From Drosophila pseudoobscura (taxonomy: Eukaryota > Arthropoda > Insecta > Diptera > Drosophilidae), in NCBI RefSeq assembly GCF_009870125.1, contig NC_046679.1, positions 10,912,001-10,976,000 on the forward strand: DNA of 64,000 nt, written 5' to 3'. The notes beneath the pieces are model-generated. The model made no database searches. It was not told where the DNA came from and saw only the letters and a list, made by a program, of their open reading frames with translations. Shown piece by piece: positions 33,678 through 48,475 of this stretch; within the stretch, counting starts at the first letter, position 1, and the number at the start of each line of letters is the position of its first letter. The position numbers were made by a program, and so were the translations under genes.

Positions 33678-36600
33678 TCAATTCTGCAGCAGATCCCGCA
33701 TTATGTCCAGGGAATCCTGCAGCGACTTGGCATACCGGGAGGCACTCGTGTCCTCGCACGAGTAGAAGGCTGACACACAGAAGACGATCTGCTCGGGCTG
33801 CGGATTGTAGGAGCAGCCGTAGCCACGTGGCGTCACGGGCCCATAGCCCATAAAGCTGTCCGTGCTGCAGGCAACCTGTTGGCGAGGACGAGGCGCATTA
33901 ACATCACAGGGACACGGGACCCATGAGGGGGACAAGCCATGGCCTGGGCTCGACTAGCCGATACGTACTTGTGCAGCGGGGCAATGCTGTGCAGTGCTGT
34001 GCTGTGCTGTGCTGTACTGTACTGTGGTGTGGTGCAAGAATTGATTAAGTGGTGCAAACATAGGTGCGAGAGTGAAAGGTGCGGGTGCGGGTGCGGTTAG
34101 GTGGCAGGAGCTGGCTGCAAGTTACTACCTGACTGGTGGAGAGCAAGAAGCACTGCGAGATCTTGTAGGACTCGTCCGTGAACAGCTCGTGCAGTTCGCC
34201 GGTGACCTCCACACTGGCCTCCCGCAGTCCCAGCAGTGGTATGTCGATGCCGCTGCCCAAGATGTTCTTGACCATCACCTCCGTCTGACGGGCCACGGCG
34301 CAGCGGAACAGCTCACGCAGATGATCCTTCTGTAATTTGGAACGATGAGATGGATATCATCCTCGTTGAATGATGGAATTAACGGGGGATACCCACACTG
34401 TAAATGCTAAACGTGACCTTGCGGGACTCTTCCTCATCCTCGCGATCGCTCTCTAGCGTCACATTGGCGCCTTCCCCCTGGCACATGGCCTTGGCCCATT
34501 CCAGGGCCTCCGTACTGGCCGCTCGAATGCAGTCCACACGTCCCTGGCAACCGCATAGAAAGATAGCAAATAATAACGATATTCCGAGCATTAATCATCC
34601 GCCAATACCATCACAAATAAGTGGGTAAAGAGCGTAATACTCACATGCAAGAATCGCCTGGTGGATGCACTCTCATAGGTGGCCACCAGACGGCCATAGA
34701 GCTTGTAGTGCGCCAACTGCAGGGCCAGCTGGATGTACACATCCGGACTGACCTGACACGACTTTATGAATGTCTTGCCATAGCCCCGATAGCGGTAGAC
34801 ATAAAAGTCCAGATCATCGATGGCCTTGTCCACGCTCTTGGCGGCCTGGCCGAATCGCAGCTGGAGCTGCGGCCCCTCGACATGCCACTCGAGACGCTCT
34901 GGCGGCGGCAGATGGTGCTGCGGCAGGCCGTTGTCCTCGTCCGGATGGTCGACAATGTTCTTGTAGATCTTCTCCAGCAGCTGCACCACGGCAATGCCCT
35001 CGGATGTGGAGTGCTCGTAGCAGAGGCCCCAGGTGCCGTCGGTGCAGATGATGAGCTGTGCGGAAAAGAACAAATGTTATCCATTCGAGGAAGGGTACTC
35101 CCTAGAAGCTCACCTGCATGGTCTTGTCAAACCAACGATTGCCCGAGTTGTAGTCACTGCCACCGCCGTGGATCATCTCGTGGGCCATGTTGGTCTCGTC
35201 TCGGTCCCCGGCCTTGTGCATGGTGGGCGTGGCTCCGCTGAAGCCGCGTGCATTGAAGTTACCGCCCAGCGGCTCGTCCAGGCACAGCACCACCTGGGCC
35301 GTCTCAATCAGCTCCAGATTGCGCTGATTTCGCTCGTCCGCCTGCAAAGCCTCGCGATCCCGAGCCCAACGTGTCCTCGGCTCGGCGGTGAGCAGGCCAA
35401 CGGGCACTGGCTTCGCCTGCAGACAGGGGGCATCGCTCAGGACGTAGAGGATCTGGGAAGCGATCTCGCTCTCGGACAGCTTACCGCGATCGGAGGCCTG
35501 CAGCACCACGCAGTACATTTGATTGCGGCAAATGACAACCACATGGCGATCCTCGTCGGTGGTTCTCTCACGCGACGGCAGGTACTGGGAGTCGCGCTCA
35601 ACGCCGGGCCGGCGACAGGAGCCCAACAGACGATAGTACTGGGCCATGCAGAGCGGTTGGTTCTTCTCCCGCGAGGCGGCCCGCTCCAGCGGCAGCTCGC
35701 CGCTGTCCAGCATTTCCTTGTGGGCCAGAATCCCGTCCAGCAGACGGGCAGCAAAGTGGGCCACGTCGTGGACGGTCTTGAAGCGGCGCGGCGGGAACAC
35801 CATGCCAGGATTCGAGTTGATCGGCAAGGGTATGCGCACGTTCATGTACATGTCATTGAGCCAGTAGTAGTAGGCCTGCCATGGGCGAAATGGGTGCAAA
35901 TGAGGTGTAACATGAAAACCATATTATTGGAGCCATTTCCGTTCCATGTTCGACACAAATTCAATTAGGCCCCAAATTCAAGCTAGCTCTGGGTGGGGCT
36001 TAATGATGCGAAACGTTCGATGCGGGGCGATGCGATGCTATGCTGGGGCATACTTTTATCACACCTGAATCAGACCTTATCAGACATTCCGCGAAGAGAT
36101 CGATAGATCACTGATACTGAGCACTATAAATAATGGCATCTGGTCCGATCAGAAATCAGTAACAGTACCAGTACCAGAGCTCCCCTCATCATTCACGGAT
36201 AACCAACGGACCACTTATCACAACAGCCAGCCACAACATGAAAGGTAGGACTCGTCGCATCCATCCAGCCATCCAGAACATCTAAGAAACCATTCCCGAC
36301 TCCATTCCTCCAATCCTTGTAGTATTTGCCCTCGCTCTGCTCTGCCTGGCAGCCGTTGCCCAGGCCCATATCAGCTACAAGCTGCAGTGCGCCCGCGGCG
36401 AGATCGGCATCCGCTGGCCTAGCTACCACAGCAACTCCGAGTACTATGTGTGCCAGGGCATCTACGGCAGCCAGCTGACCATCCACTGCCCGGCCGGCGA
36501 GGTCTTCAGCTTCGTGCTGCAGCAGTGCGCCTCTCCCTCCCAGTATGTGCCAGCCCCGCCAATCAACATCCTGCCCACTGCTGCCCCCATCACAATGACC

Positions 36601-39600
36601 GTCGTGGAGGATGCTCCTCCAGTGATTGGTGCCGGTATCGCCACTTCCGCTCACAACCAGATCGAGCAGCATGAGACCGCCGAGCACCATGAGATCGCCG
36701 GACCCCATGAGCACCACGAGCAAAACGAGCTCCACGAGCTCCACGAGCACCACGAGCACGAGCACCAGACCGAGCAGGAGGTTGTGGCTCACCCAATTCC
36801 CCCGACCCCAGCCCCAGAGCCACCAGTTGTGGAGTCGGCCGTCAAGCCAGCTTCCGCCCCTATTCCCAACAAAGGAGTTAAGAAGCCGGTCGTCCCAGTG
36901 CCCGCCAAGAAGGCCACTTCCGCCAAGAAGCCAGTGGCTCCCATCCCATCCAAGACCGCCAAGAAGCCCACACCACCCAGCAAGGCCCAGAAGAAGCCAG
37001 CCACGGCCTAAGAGTCCCATCCGGATCGCCAGTTCAATGTCCATCGTTAAAGCAAGCGGAGTTCCATTCACAACTCAAAATAGCAATATAAACTAACTAA
37101 ATATCTATCCACCTGCAACCGGCAAAAAGGCAAATTTACTTTGGAAATGGGGAAAGAAATCGGGAATCGAGTCAACAAAGTTGTACCTTATCGGGGAGGA
37201 GAGTCGAGTCAACATTTTAATTGATCACGATTTCTTGTTATTTTCGGAATGCTCGTTTTCCGATAGGCCCACAGCTGACATTTGTTTCCGATAATGTAAA
37301 ATGAAAAAAGGCATCAGCTAGGAACAAGCTGTCAAAGCCGACATTCTCCCAAGTGGAACGGCACGACCCTCTAATTGGGTTACCAAATTACCAGCATTGA
37401 ATGTCACCAGGTGGTAGGGAGGCTGTAGGCATCAGGGATCTGTCACTCGAGCGTTTAAATTACCATCTAAACATCCGCGGAGAGCACAATGTGATTCCCA
37501 GTGTGAAACGCTTCTGTTATCTGCGTGCCATGCCAAAGATAAAGTGCCAAGCATTTCAATTCGGCAGAAAAGCCATGAAGTCATTGCCATTGCGCAGGCC
37601 AGACCCCACTCCGCTCCCAGAATACTCGTAGATGATCTTCCGCAGTCATGCTAATTGTCATGGCAACTCGCATTCCTGCAGAGCAGGGAGTCGGAGTCAT
37701 ACCCCAGTAGTTTCCGCCATTCGTTATCTTCGTTCAGGTGGAGAAGATTACCAAAACTTCCAAAGGGAAAGAGAGAGAGAGAGAGAGAGAGAGAAGCGAG
37801 CGGTCTAAGGCGCATTTTAGTTCAATTGTATCGTTCGAGGCGTTTGGCGTTTCTGATTTTAATTTCGCACCCTGCCTGTCATGAAGACATGAATTAATCT
37901 AGAAGCGGGCTGATTAAAAATGTCTAACATGCCCGATTCGGCGGCATAAAAAGGCTTTGCCACGGACTGGGAATGCATCAGTGATCAGTTAGCCGAGTTA
38001 AGAGCGAGTCAGTCGAGCCCCAACTAGCAGCAATATGAAAACCGGTAAGCTCTCGCCTCAGCCTCAGCCTCAACAGGATACAGGATTCTCGACTTAACTA
38101 TCCATCCATTCATCTCCATTTCCCCAAAGTGATCTTCGTGCTGGCCGCCATTGTGGCCGTCAATGCCCAGAATACGTGTTACAGAACGCCCGTGTACACC
38201 GAGAAGATCGATCCTATCGTCTGCCCGAAAGCCGGTATAAAGCTGCCCAACTACGAGAATGCTTCTACCTACTACCAATGTGGCAGCGTGGGAACAAATG
38301 GCTCGCTGACCAGCTGCGCCACCGAAAACTACTTCAGCTACGTGATGCAATCCTGCGGACCCTGCGAGTCGTACTTGCCCTCCACTATTTGCTCTGCTCT
38401 GCCTTTCAATGCCACATGCGTGCCCATTGGGTCCGCCACAACAGCACCACCAGCCACCACTGGCACCGCTACCACCGCCACTGGCTCCACCGCCACTGGC
38501 TCCACCGCAACCGCCACCACTGTCGCACCGTCAGGCAGCACCGCCAGCACTGCCGCACCAACCGGCAACGTCACCACGGCTGCCCCAACAACCCAGGCAC
38601 CCAGCACCACCTCAGCCGTTCCCGAGCCACCCACCGATGCACCAGGCTCGACCACGGCCGGTAACAGTGGCGATGATACACCTTCGGGCACCACCATCTT
38701 CATTCCCCAGCCTCCCTCCCCCGGTGAGAGCAATGTCCCTACTCCAGTTACGCCCGTGCCCACTGCCCCGAACATTGAAGTCACTCCCCCAACCGTCAAA
38801 GATCCCCCTACTCAATAGAATGAAAACAACAATCGTTCAGTACTTCCGCCTTTCAGCATTTTGGCATGTATGTATGTACCGATATTCCCTGAATAAAGTG
38901 TTCGCAGAACAATGAGCCAAACACAATCCCGTTTCCCGAGCAAACCTTACCCAGTTGTCCTCGACCTCGCGCTTGTCCAGGAGATACTGATGCAGTCGTC
39001 CGCCCAGGGCCTGCGGTGCCGTGAACTGCCTGATCAGCTCCTTGGTGTGCTCCAGCTGCGCCGGCGTCGTGATCGGCTCCAGGGCGCGCACATAGTCGGC
39101 CATCGTTTCCTCCAGCGGTGGAACGGGTATCTTGGGTAGAGTCTGCAATGGATAAGGTAAAGGGTTCACAATTGGTAAACTTAAGGGTGTCCTCGCCTGC
39201 AAAAATTTCATTTCATTTCATGTCATTTCAAGCACTTGGCGAGCTGGGTATTCCTTCTTGCCCATTTCCCTTATTTCCCTCATTTGTATGCATGACATTA
39301 CCGAGCTCCAAATAGAAAGTTATCAGCTCCTGCTAGCTCCTGGCAGCTCCTGCCAGCGGCAGCACAGAAACTTTATCCCCGAGGGAACTAAATTTCAAAT
39401 CTCACAAAAAGAAGGGAAAGAAATGGCAACGGCACGAATCTGACATTGTCCGCCCCCGGTCCTTGAGTGCTTGAAATTTCTTTCTTTTCATTCACCCCTG
39501 GACTCCCTCGGTGATCTTAATTGAGAGTTCTGCTCTTGAAATTCCCCAGTCACTGGGAGGACAAAGCCCTGCATTCCAATCGATGTCCATGAATCTGTTG

Positions 39601-42600
39601 CAGCTCATTCGGGCTCTCAAATGGGGAAACTTACGAATACGAATATTTCAACCTTCGGTTTGTTCTTGCTGGCGTGGAAAACACAATTTGCCACTTAACA
39701 AAAAACAGTCGAAACGTTGAAACGTCGAAACGTTGAAGAAGTGTCAGCATGTCGTTGACTTTCCCAGCTTCCCCGAGCTCAGTTTTCAAAGGTAGCGACT
39801 GGAACTCCTGCTCCTGCTCCTGCCCCATCGAATACCCTGCATATCCTGTCACTCGCTTTTGTCAGCTTGTCCTGTCCCCCCTTTGCTTTGCCGCTTTACA
39901 ATCTGTATTTTTTGGGGGTTGCTGCGGCTGCTGTGCTTTTTGTCAGGTGAGTGTGAGTGCGAGGGGAGGGCTGGCAGGTTTGTTTGCCCAAGTTGTGGGC
40001 TGAGAGGAGGGCTCGCAGGTTGGTTGCCAGGCAGCCGGGCTGCCGGTTGCCGTTGCCATTCCCCAAACTGGTGCCGTACAAAAGCGCTTGTTATTTGCAT
40101 TTGTAATTATAACAAACAGGATTAGTCTGTCTGTCTGGTCTGTGTGCACTGCGCTGCGTTGCGTGTGTATCTTTGTTCGGTTCGAGTTTGTCTTTGAATT
40201 ATTCAAGTAGCGGGACTAGCGGGTATGTTCAGCCTTTGGGCAAATATTGGACAAAAAAAGCGAAAGGAAATTGGAATTTGTTTAATCAATTTTACTCACG
40301 TCAGGGAATCCAAATTCGTCTACGGACTCGGCCGTGGAGAGCCATTTCTTGGGAATCGACAGAATCGAGTCTCTCCATCCTAGAAGAACAAAGAAAACAA
40401 ACACGAGTCGATCGTTGATTAAGCGCTTGTTGAACAACAAATTTAATTGTTGTGTAATTGCATTGTTCAGTGGTTAAGTGAGGGTGTCATACGGTAAACC
40501 GATACCGACACCGATATCGAAAGCTAGTTAATCACTGTCACAAATATCAAGTGCCTGCGTCGCCGTTTAGCTGGTTATATCCCAAGAAATACCATGTTAT
40601 CATCGTCTAGGAATGACAGCCCGCCGAAGACCATTGACGTATGCGTCACCGTTGAGATTGGAGCAGAGAAATTCCACAAAACTAAGGCGCATTTCTGGGA
40701 TTCGGACAACCCTTGGTTTAGCTTCTCTTTATCTTAAGTTCAAATTACTCTAACCTTGATTGCCCCACATCAACTCAATAACATGCCACCCGAATACAGA
40801 CACACACGCACACACACACACACACACACTCGGGATTCAGACAAATTCGTGCAAGTTTGCCATTTATTGTCTTGGCCAGGCTTCCGCTAGCGAAATGCAA
40901 TAAAACTGGGCAGAGGAAACTGAAAACTCTTGAGCTTAAACCCTCGTCCATTTCCTTTCGGCCGTCCGTCTAGATTTCCCCCATAAAACTTTCGACTGTC
41001 ATTGATGTAACTCAACTGTATAAGCACTTCCGGTTGCCATTCGCCACTCCCACTCCCCCACCATCCCTCCCTTTCCCGAGAAGCGTGTAGCAAATTTCCG
41101 GCATTAGTTCGCATGGCCCCGAGTGAGGCTGCGGCGCGATTTACGAGTGTTGTCGCTGTCTTTGTATCACCCGACAATTTCCAACATACAATCAGCAAAT
41201 AAAAAGAAGAGAAATAGATACCGAGTACTTCATTCTAAACTTAATCTAAGATAGTTGTATTTTTAGCTATGAAGATTGTTTGAATATCTGAAGTTGGAAA
41301 GGCTTCCTCCTGGATCTCTGCTGCGTATAAAAATCTAATCAAAAATGGTCGTCAGTTGAGAGGGAAAGCCAGTAAGTACATATATCGAGCACTTGACCGC
41401 TTTGAAGCACTTCCTTTCTGAGTGGAATAACATGGCCAGTCAGCTCGCACCCACCTTTTGAAGGCACCACAACGACAATCATAATGTTATTAATAAAAGT
41501 TGTTCTATGACAATATCGGGATGAAAGGAAAACGAGTGGAAAGGCCATTCTCTCCTACTCCAACTGGGGTTAGCCGTGGCACGCGTCGCCCCCACAACGA
41601 TGTCATATTTAATGCAATTTATTATCCTTTTTTCATTATCTCGCTAAAGATGCCCCAACCAGGCCAACCAGGCCAACTAGCTGGCGGAGGTAATCACACA
41701 ATGGAGTCACGTGGCAGCAATTTGAGCGTCCGTTCGCTCCATTGTTGCCTGTGCTGGTACGAATACCAGTACCAACCACAAACCAGCCAAGGCAGAGCCG
41801 CCACATCATACCCATCTGCAAATTGTAATAAATTGTATTAGGAAGCGGCGTAGAGGAATTCAAATTAAGTAATTAAAGCTCTGGTTTGGGGACATCTTTG
41901 GGGTTGGTTGCCCTTCGGGATCTGGCTAATATTTTCCTCTTAATAGAGCAAATATCAATTACTCAGAAAGAGAAAAACCTCCGTGAAAGTTGTATCTCTC
42001 GAAGCATAAATATAAATTCTAATTACAAAGTTTTCTGGCCCGTTCAGGGCGAAAGATGACAGGATTTCCATCCATCCAGGCTAAATAAGTATGAATTGCT
42101 GTCGACGGTGCCATTACCTGTACCGTCAGCACGAGTCCTGGCCTGGGTGTGCCTTGCTGCTGGCGCTGACAGGCTGCAATTTAAAACATGTTCCATTTGG
42201 ATTTCGAGAGGCAGCCAGCGGGGAGCATCACCTTCAATTATATGCATTGACATAGACACTTTTCCAATTGATTGATTGATGGCCGGGATTTCTGATTAGA
42301 CCGACCGACAGCTAATCAGATATTCATGCACCATTACAAAGGCAGACGGAGCCCAGTTCCGGATCCACCCCAGGCAGGCATCGTTCCCCTTTTTCTGTCA
42401 GCTTCAATTTGTTCGACTCTGTCGGGTTTTTGTGCCAAATCATGATTCGCCTTGGACCGGGCCGTAGCTTTGCGGAAGCAGATCGATGCATTATGATTAT
42501 GAGCCGGTGGAGAGATGGGGAATACTTATTCACACATTGCCATTCACAAAGCGGGGGCTTACTTCAAACACGCCTCTTCTTTAAATGCCGCTCCAATAAA

Positions 42601-45600
42601 ACGCGTCAGTAAACCGAGCGGCTCATTATTAAGCTGCAAAAATCACGCTCGAAATCATAGCATTCCGCCCATGCCCATGCCCATGCCCATGCCCATACCC
42701 ATAGCCCCCTCCACATCCACAATTCCCATCCCATTTCTCCTGGGCCTCGACAGGCAACTGCTGCCGCCTGTCAGACAATGCGATAAAAATGTAATCCCAA
42801 TGAAAAATAATGTTTCTGCTGGCATGATTCCAATTTAGCAACAGTCAACCCCAAGACCGTAGCTCATTAGAACGTAGCCGGGAATCGCATAGAACGGCAT
42901 GGGATGGCAGCTGCTAACCGAAGCAAATGAAGGAGAAGAATTTAAAAAGGCAAAACAAATCCGTACCCAAACGGAGTACGGCGTGAGGCGGGAGTGAGGG
43001 AAAGGGACGCGACACGTTCCGACTACATAAAACACCAGCGGAACAAGCTGTGACCCCAACCGCAGTATTGGTGCTGGAGCTGGTACCAGACCGGGGTCCC
43101 CTGGATGGGGATGCTGGGTTCCTGGATGAGGGCTCGAAGAGGGTCATAACATTGTCGAAGCAAGCCATGAATGAATGGATGAATGAATGAGTTTTTCCTC
43201 CTTTGTTCGGTTTGGCTGCTCGTAAAGGGCTTTATTCCCTTCAAGGGTGGCTGTCCTGTCCTGTCCGCCGCTGTCGCCCTCCGCACGCACATCACAATTG
43301 AGCCGTAAATCCTTTACGGTCTTAGCGGCTGTGCTGTTGTTGCCCGTACTTCGTTGCGCTTTTGTGGCCTGTCTTCGCTTGGCTTTATTTTCCGTTTCTG
43401 TTCGGAAAATGCCTGGCATACTTTTGTGCGCCAAACTCAAATTAACTGCCGCATTGAGGCATTGGAGATTTTTGTAATTGTTCGAATTGAAACAAGCGTA
43501 AAGCGCAAATTGCTAACGTATTGTGGCTGAAACAATTGTGGCCGGAATTGGGAGCAGGACTCCGACTGCGACTGCGACTGCCACTGCTGCCACTGGCACT
43601 CATTGACTTGGTGCCCTGTTTGCGGCTTAGCTTCCAGTTTCTCGTAACTTTTCCAAAAGATATGCACACACACACAGACACACATCGGAACACCTCTGGT
43701 TGTGGCTGTGGTTTCTGGTTTAGCCTGAGGGCACATCCTCCCCCAGAAAAGTAAGAAACTTTTTGCCTGCCCGCCTGCCCAGCCTCCTCCTGTATGCTGT
43801 TCGTGACGCAGCCCAAAGTTGCTAATGGAAATTGCAAACATAAAATCATTTTCCACACGAATCTCTGGCCCCAGGGCACGCACACAATATCCCAGTCCAC
43901 GGGAACTGCAAAGTAACCCCCAAAAACAGGGAGAGAATCGTGCTGAAGTTTTCGCTCCACCTTTACTCGAATCGATCTATGTACAATGTGGCTCGATTTT
44001 TATCCGACTTGAAAGGTCCCTCAGCCAACCTACCTCCCTCCCTCCCTGCCTTAACCGGACATGCTCATCTCCGTGCCTTTCATTAGCTAATTAATTTCAT
44101 TAATTGCTAATAGATCGGATGAGCTGTCCGTTTGCGTCTCTGTCGCCATTGAAAGACACTTTTTCCATGGTTAACAATTATATTTCAATAGTACATGTTT
44201 GTTTTTGTTGGAGTTTGTGTGTGTGTGTGTGTGTGTGTTGGTGTGTGTCGCTCTGTAATTATTCAATATCGTTCCTTTATAGCTCTTGCCAGTGCTTATA
44301 CATTCGGTTATAGCTGCTGTTGGTTGTTGGTTCAATTCACAATTCATAACATATGTCTTTGGCCAGAAGCACTCGCCCAGAAATTTGAAATTCTCATTGG
44401 ATGCAGCTCAAATACGGTCATAAATTCATATATTCATGTCGAATGTGTGAGTGGTTTCTGTATTTTTATTTGGTAAGAAATATCCTTGAAATGTCCAGCA
44501 AAAGTGAAACCAGTTTAAGTCAAATTTCAGACATATATATGACTGGTGGTTGGATATCCACTGAACCGCCGTACTTCGAGGATATTTTGAGGGTCGGCAG
44601 GCCGAACCAGTTCCTGTTTTCTATACCATTCTGTATACATTTGATTATAGAAGAGATTTCGGGGGTATACTTTGAAAATATTGTATGCTCTAGCTATTTA
44701 TTCGATCATTGATTCGCTTTCGTTTTGATATGCATAGCATTTAGTTTTCAGTTTTCAGTTTTCATTTTTGGGGATAGTTAAGGTCTGTCGATATTCATCT
44801 GATACAAACATAATTACGTATAGAATATAGATGGATAGACTTGGAAATTGAACAGCAACTTTACAGATTACAGAACTGGGATTTTCGGATACTTGTTAGA
44901 GTTAGAGTAAGAGTTTTTTTTTGTTTCTGCTTACTAATCTGGTATAATTTGTAGTTTCCACTGTTTATAATTATAATTATTGTTGTTTAATATATAACAG
45001 AAACGTCTATAACATTAGCCGAAACGAAACTTCAAAGACTTTCCTATAATTTCGCTTATACAAGTCGTATAAGTATACGATTATGTACGAGTATGGTATG
45101 TACTTGAAACACCTTGACTTACACTTTGACTCTGACCAAAAATTACATTCGAAGCTAACGATATGTCTTATATACAATACAAAACTGAACTGTGGGTCTG
45201 TGTCTTTGTCTTTGCGTACAAACTCATTCCATTTCTTCTAGGGGATACATTAAAATTTTCTAAACTTTTACACAACACATAGAAACTGTCGAGAGGCATT
45301 TGTTATACATTTACGAAAAAATATAAATTATCTTTCTGTGCTACGAACTGATTTTGCTGCCCAAAGAATATACCTATATCGTATAGTAATTTCCTTTTTG
45401 TTTTAGATATTTAATATTAGTTTCTCGTTAATTATTAATAGCGCACAGTTGTGTTATGTTTATTTATATAATTCATATAATTTATATAATGCCATTGAAC
45501 ATTTAACACTTGTAATACGCAGAGTATAACTTCATCGTTTCTTGTATTCCTTTTCATATAATCATATACTAATTTATCATACATATTTATTAATTTATAC

Positions 45601-48430
45601 TCGTATTTATATTTATATTCATATGCTTGCAACACATTTAGTGGATGCACTCCCGACGCACTTACTCTTTTTGTAAGTTATTACACATTTCCGGCACTAT
45701 CGACCCTAACCCAGGAGTACTGGGTTGACTACACTATGATGCGATGGTTATTATTAGCTTGTAGAAATATCTGTAAACCCAAGTTGGAAGATTCTTCATA
45801 TACATTATGCCCTCTGCCCTTGCCTGGCATCTATTAATTGTAATCCAGCCGCGGCCCCATATGAAATTCAGAAGAGTAGAAAATGAATATTCGAATATAT
45901 CGAAGGAAAGTTTGAAAGAGAAGTGAATACATGGTCATGACTCCGATGGAAGCTTTGGATTATTATCCAGGCATCTTTCAGAAATATTGCTTTTGGGGCT
46001 TACATTTATGTTTATGGTAAATATTTGTGTGGTTACTCGCATTTAAAATTCTATTGTTAGCTACTTAAACAAACATTCTATTGATAGTATGGTACATAAT
46101 TCTATATTCTTTATTGACTATTTTAATTACTGGTTTTCTATTCTTCATATATATATATGTATATATCTGCATATATAAATATGTTAATTTGCTTTAGCTC
46201 TCTATTCCTCACCTCTTCCTTTGTCCTTCCTTTTAATTGATACTTTTGATGGGAGATTTTTTCATGAGTTTAATTCATTTTATAGTTAAGAGTATTTCTA
46301 CAGTTTCTGTAAATATGTAGAACTGTGTGTATATTCGAATTGTGTATTAGTTTTTCTCTGTAAAATAATTGAAATTGTGAAATGTGGAACAAAAAGCTTG
46401 AAAATATGATGTGTATAAATCGAAATACGCATATACAAAATATATAAAGTATTTCAGATCTTTAAGAAAATCAATCACTAAAGAAATCTAAATCGAATAT
46501 AAAAATTTTTATAGAGTTATAATTTTTATTAAAAAATACAAAATCAACAAAAAAATAATATTTAGGAACTACATAAGAAAAGTGGGAATATGATAGATAC
46601 AATTATAAGCAGAATACCGAAACATAAAAACGATTTCCATATCCAAATTAGATCTTCTTCATTCCCAATATTTCTAGAACAAAACTAGTAGTTCCTTGAA
46701 AATCAGTGCATTTCACGTGTATACGAGTATTTCTATATGCTAGATCCTATGTAGGCAAGCTGCTTTAACCAATTGCTCTTGTAATTCATAAGATATATAT
46801 GAATATATTTTCTGATAGCAGTTCCAAAATGGCCGTTTCACTGATATGCTCACCGATATAGAAAGTCTGAGATATACATACGTAATTGTAATTGCTGACT
46901 AGAACACATTTGAGAAATGTACACAATAATCATATGCTGAAATCCACATACGTATGCATAGTTGTATGTATATAAATGATCAGTTTGCTTATCGATATAT
47001 ATATATATATTTATATATGTATATAGATTCCACTAAAAGGTGTATAATATAGGGACAGTAAACTGCCTTCAAAAAAGTGGTGCTTTCGAAATGAATCAAA
47101 TATTTTGTACGAGTACTACTATATGCATACAATAATCGTTTATCTTTAGGTTTAGCTTTTCGTTTAACTTTATCTTATAGACAAGGTACACACATTTATG
47201 CTATGCTATAGATGATCTACTATGGCGGCCGAGTCCCAGTCCCCTGATCGGAGAAACAGGAACCAGCGCATTGCCCATAGAGTCATTAAGCAAATAATAA
47301 TTGATTGGTAGGTAACTATGAAACTTTGAATAATTTCAAATTGATTTCTTCGGTTTCGGGTTTCGGGTCTCGAATTTCTGGTTTTTGTATAAGTTATGTA
47401 CAGTCTATGTACGACCTAAAAGTAGGGGGTGTATGTCATCGATATGATAAGATATATATGTATATGTATGTATGTATAGACTAGTAGCAATAAGTAATAT
47501 CACTTTTGGTAATTTTAACAGGCGAGCCATCGAGACTCTGATATGTATCGTTACCTTGGTTGTGTCTTATGTTGCGAAAACACTAAACTCAAATTCACGT
47601 CCCTCTTCTTCTGGTTTAAATCGGAAATAATATGGTTTGTCTGGTCGCGAAGCCACTCTCGGACCCAGGTCCGCCACAATGACAACCGAAAGAGTTCCTT
47701 TGTTCAGCGGCGGGGGTAGGATTTCGATTTTTGTGCATCTTGTGATATGTCTGCGATATGGATGCCATTGCCTGTAGGACGGCGGCACTTGGGTGAGAGT
47801 GGTCCGGGTCCAGCTAAGCCGCTTACGACTAAATTGTATACAATATATGTGTATATATGTATATGTATCTGTGTGTATATAGTATCTGATATATGTATGT
47901 ATTTGATATATGGGTAGGCCGGGGCCTGCTCCCACCATTAATATACCTAACTAAGACTGACTTTGGTTTCTCTAGCTTCTCACTGACTGATAGACACGAA
48001 AACGGCTGCTTGAGTACTGAGTATAGGGCATAGGCGTCCCGATCGGGCCGGGCCGCTCTATATAGCTGCTATATACGCTGCTATATGTAGTTTTTTCAAC
48101 TTCGTGTATGATACAAAACGTTGGTGCTGTGTGCATGGCATTAACTAGCTGCTGTATTAACTATCTGCATGTCATGCTTGTTATAGTGTACGTACCACTT
48201 GCCTATTGTATGTCTGTGTATATAGAATTATATATATACTATATGTACATACATATGCACATATAGTAGGTTCAACAAATAAACAAACGAATAACGAACG
48301 AACTGTGCAAACACTGCAAACAGAGATGTACAAATGAAAACATTAATTAGATCTAGGCTTTGTCTCAGACAACAGTTTAAAATCCTTGTCTGAAGGGATT
48401 CGCCGGTGCGCCTGGACCTCTGCTCTGCGA

Positions 48431-48475
<45 letters not shown>

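Larger units (their letters stand above)
37012..38034 (+). other. spacer between the two nested chitin-binding genes
   Basis: Non-coding DNA inside ChAT intron 3. It contains a (GA)n run at 37771-37794 and, at the right end, a TATA-like CATAAAAAG (37945-37953) with an initiator TCAGTG (37978-37983) for the next gene. Confidence 0.65.
40380..48376 (-). other. ChAT intron 1 downstream of VAChT; probable VAChT 3' UTR
   Basis: Eight kilobases with no convincing coding sequence. 40.4-44.6 kb is mixed-composition intronic DNA with (CA)n at 40801-40829, (ATGCCC)n at 42671-42702 and (TG)n at about 44216-44239. 44.7-48.3 kb is strongly AT-rich with many ATATGTATAT runs and lies directly 3' of the VAChT stop on its strand, consistent with a long AT-rich 3' UTR. 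I cannot place the poly(A) site. Confidence 0.5.

Noticed and set aside
34621-35968. Long plus-strand frames (206 and 311 codons) over ChAT exons 4-5
   Set aside because: Antisense shadows of highly conserved ChAT exons.
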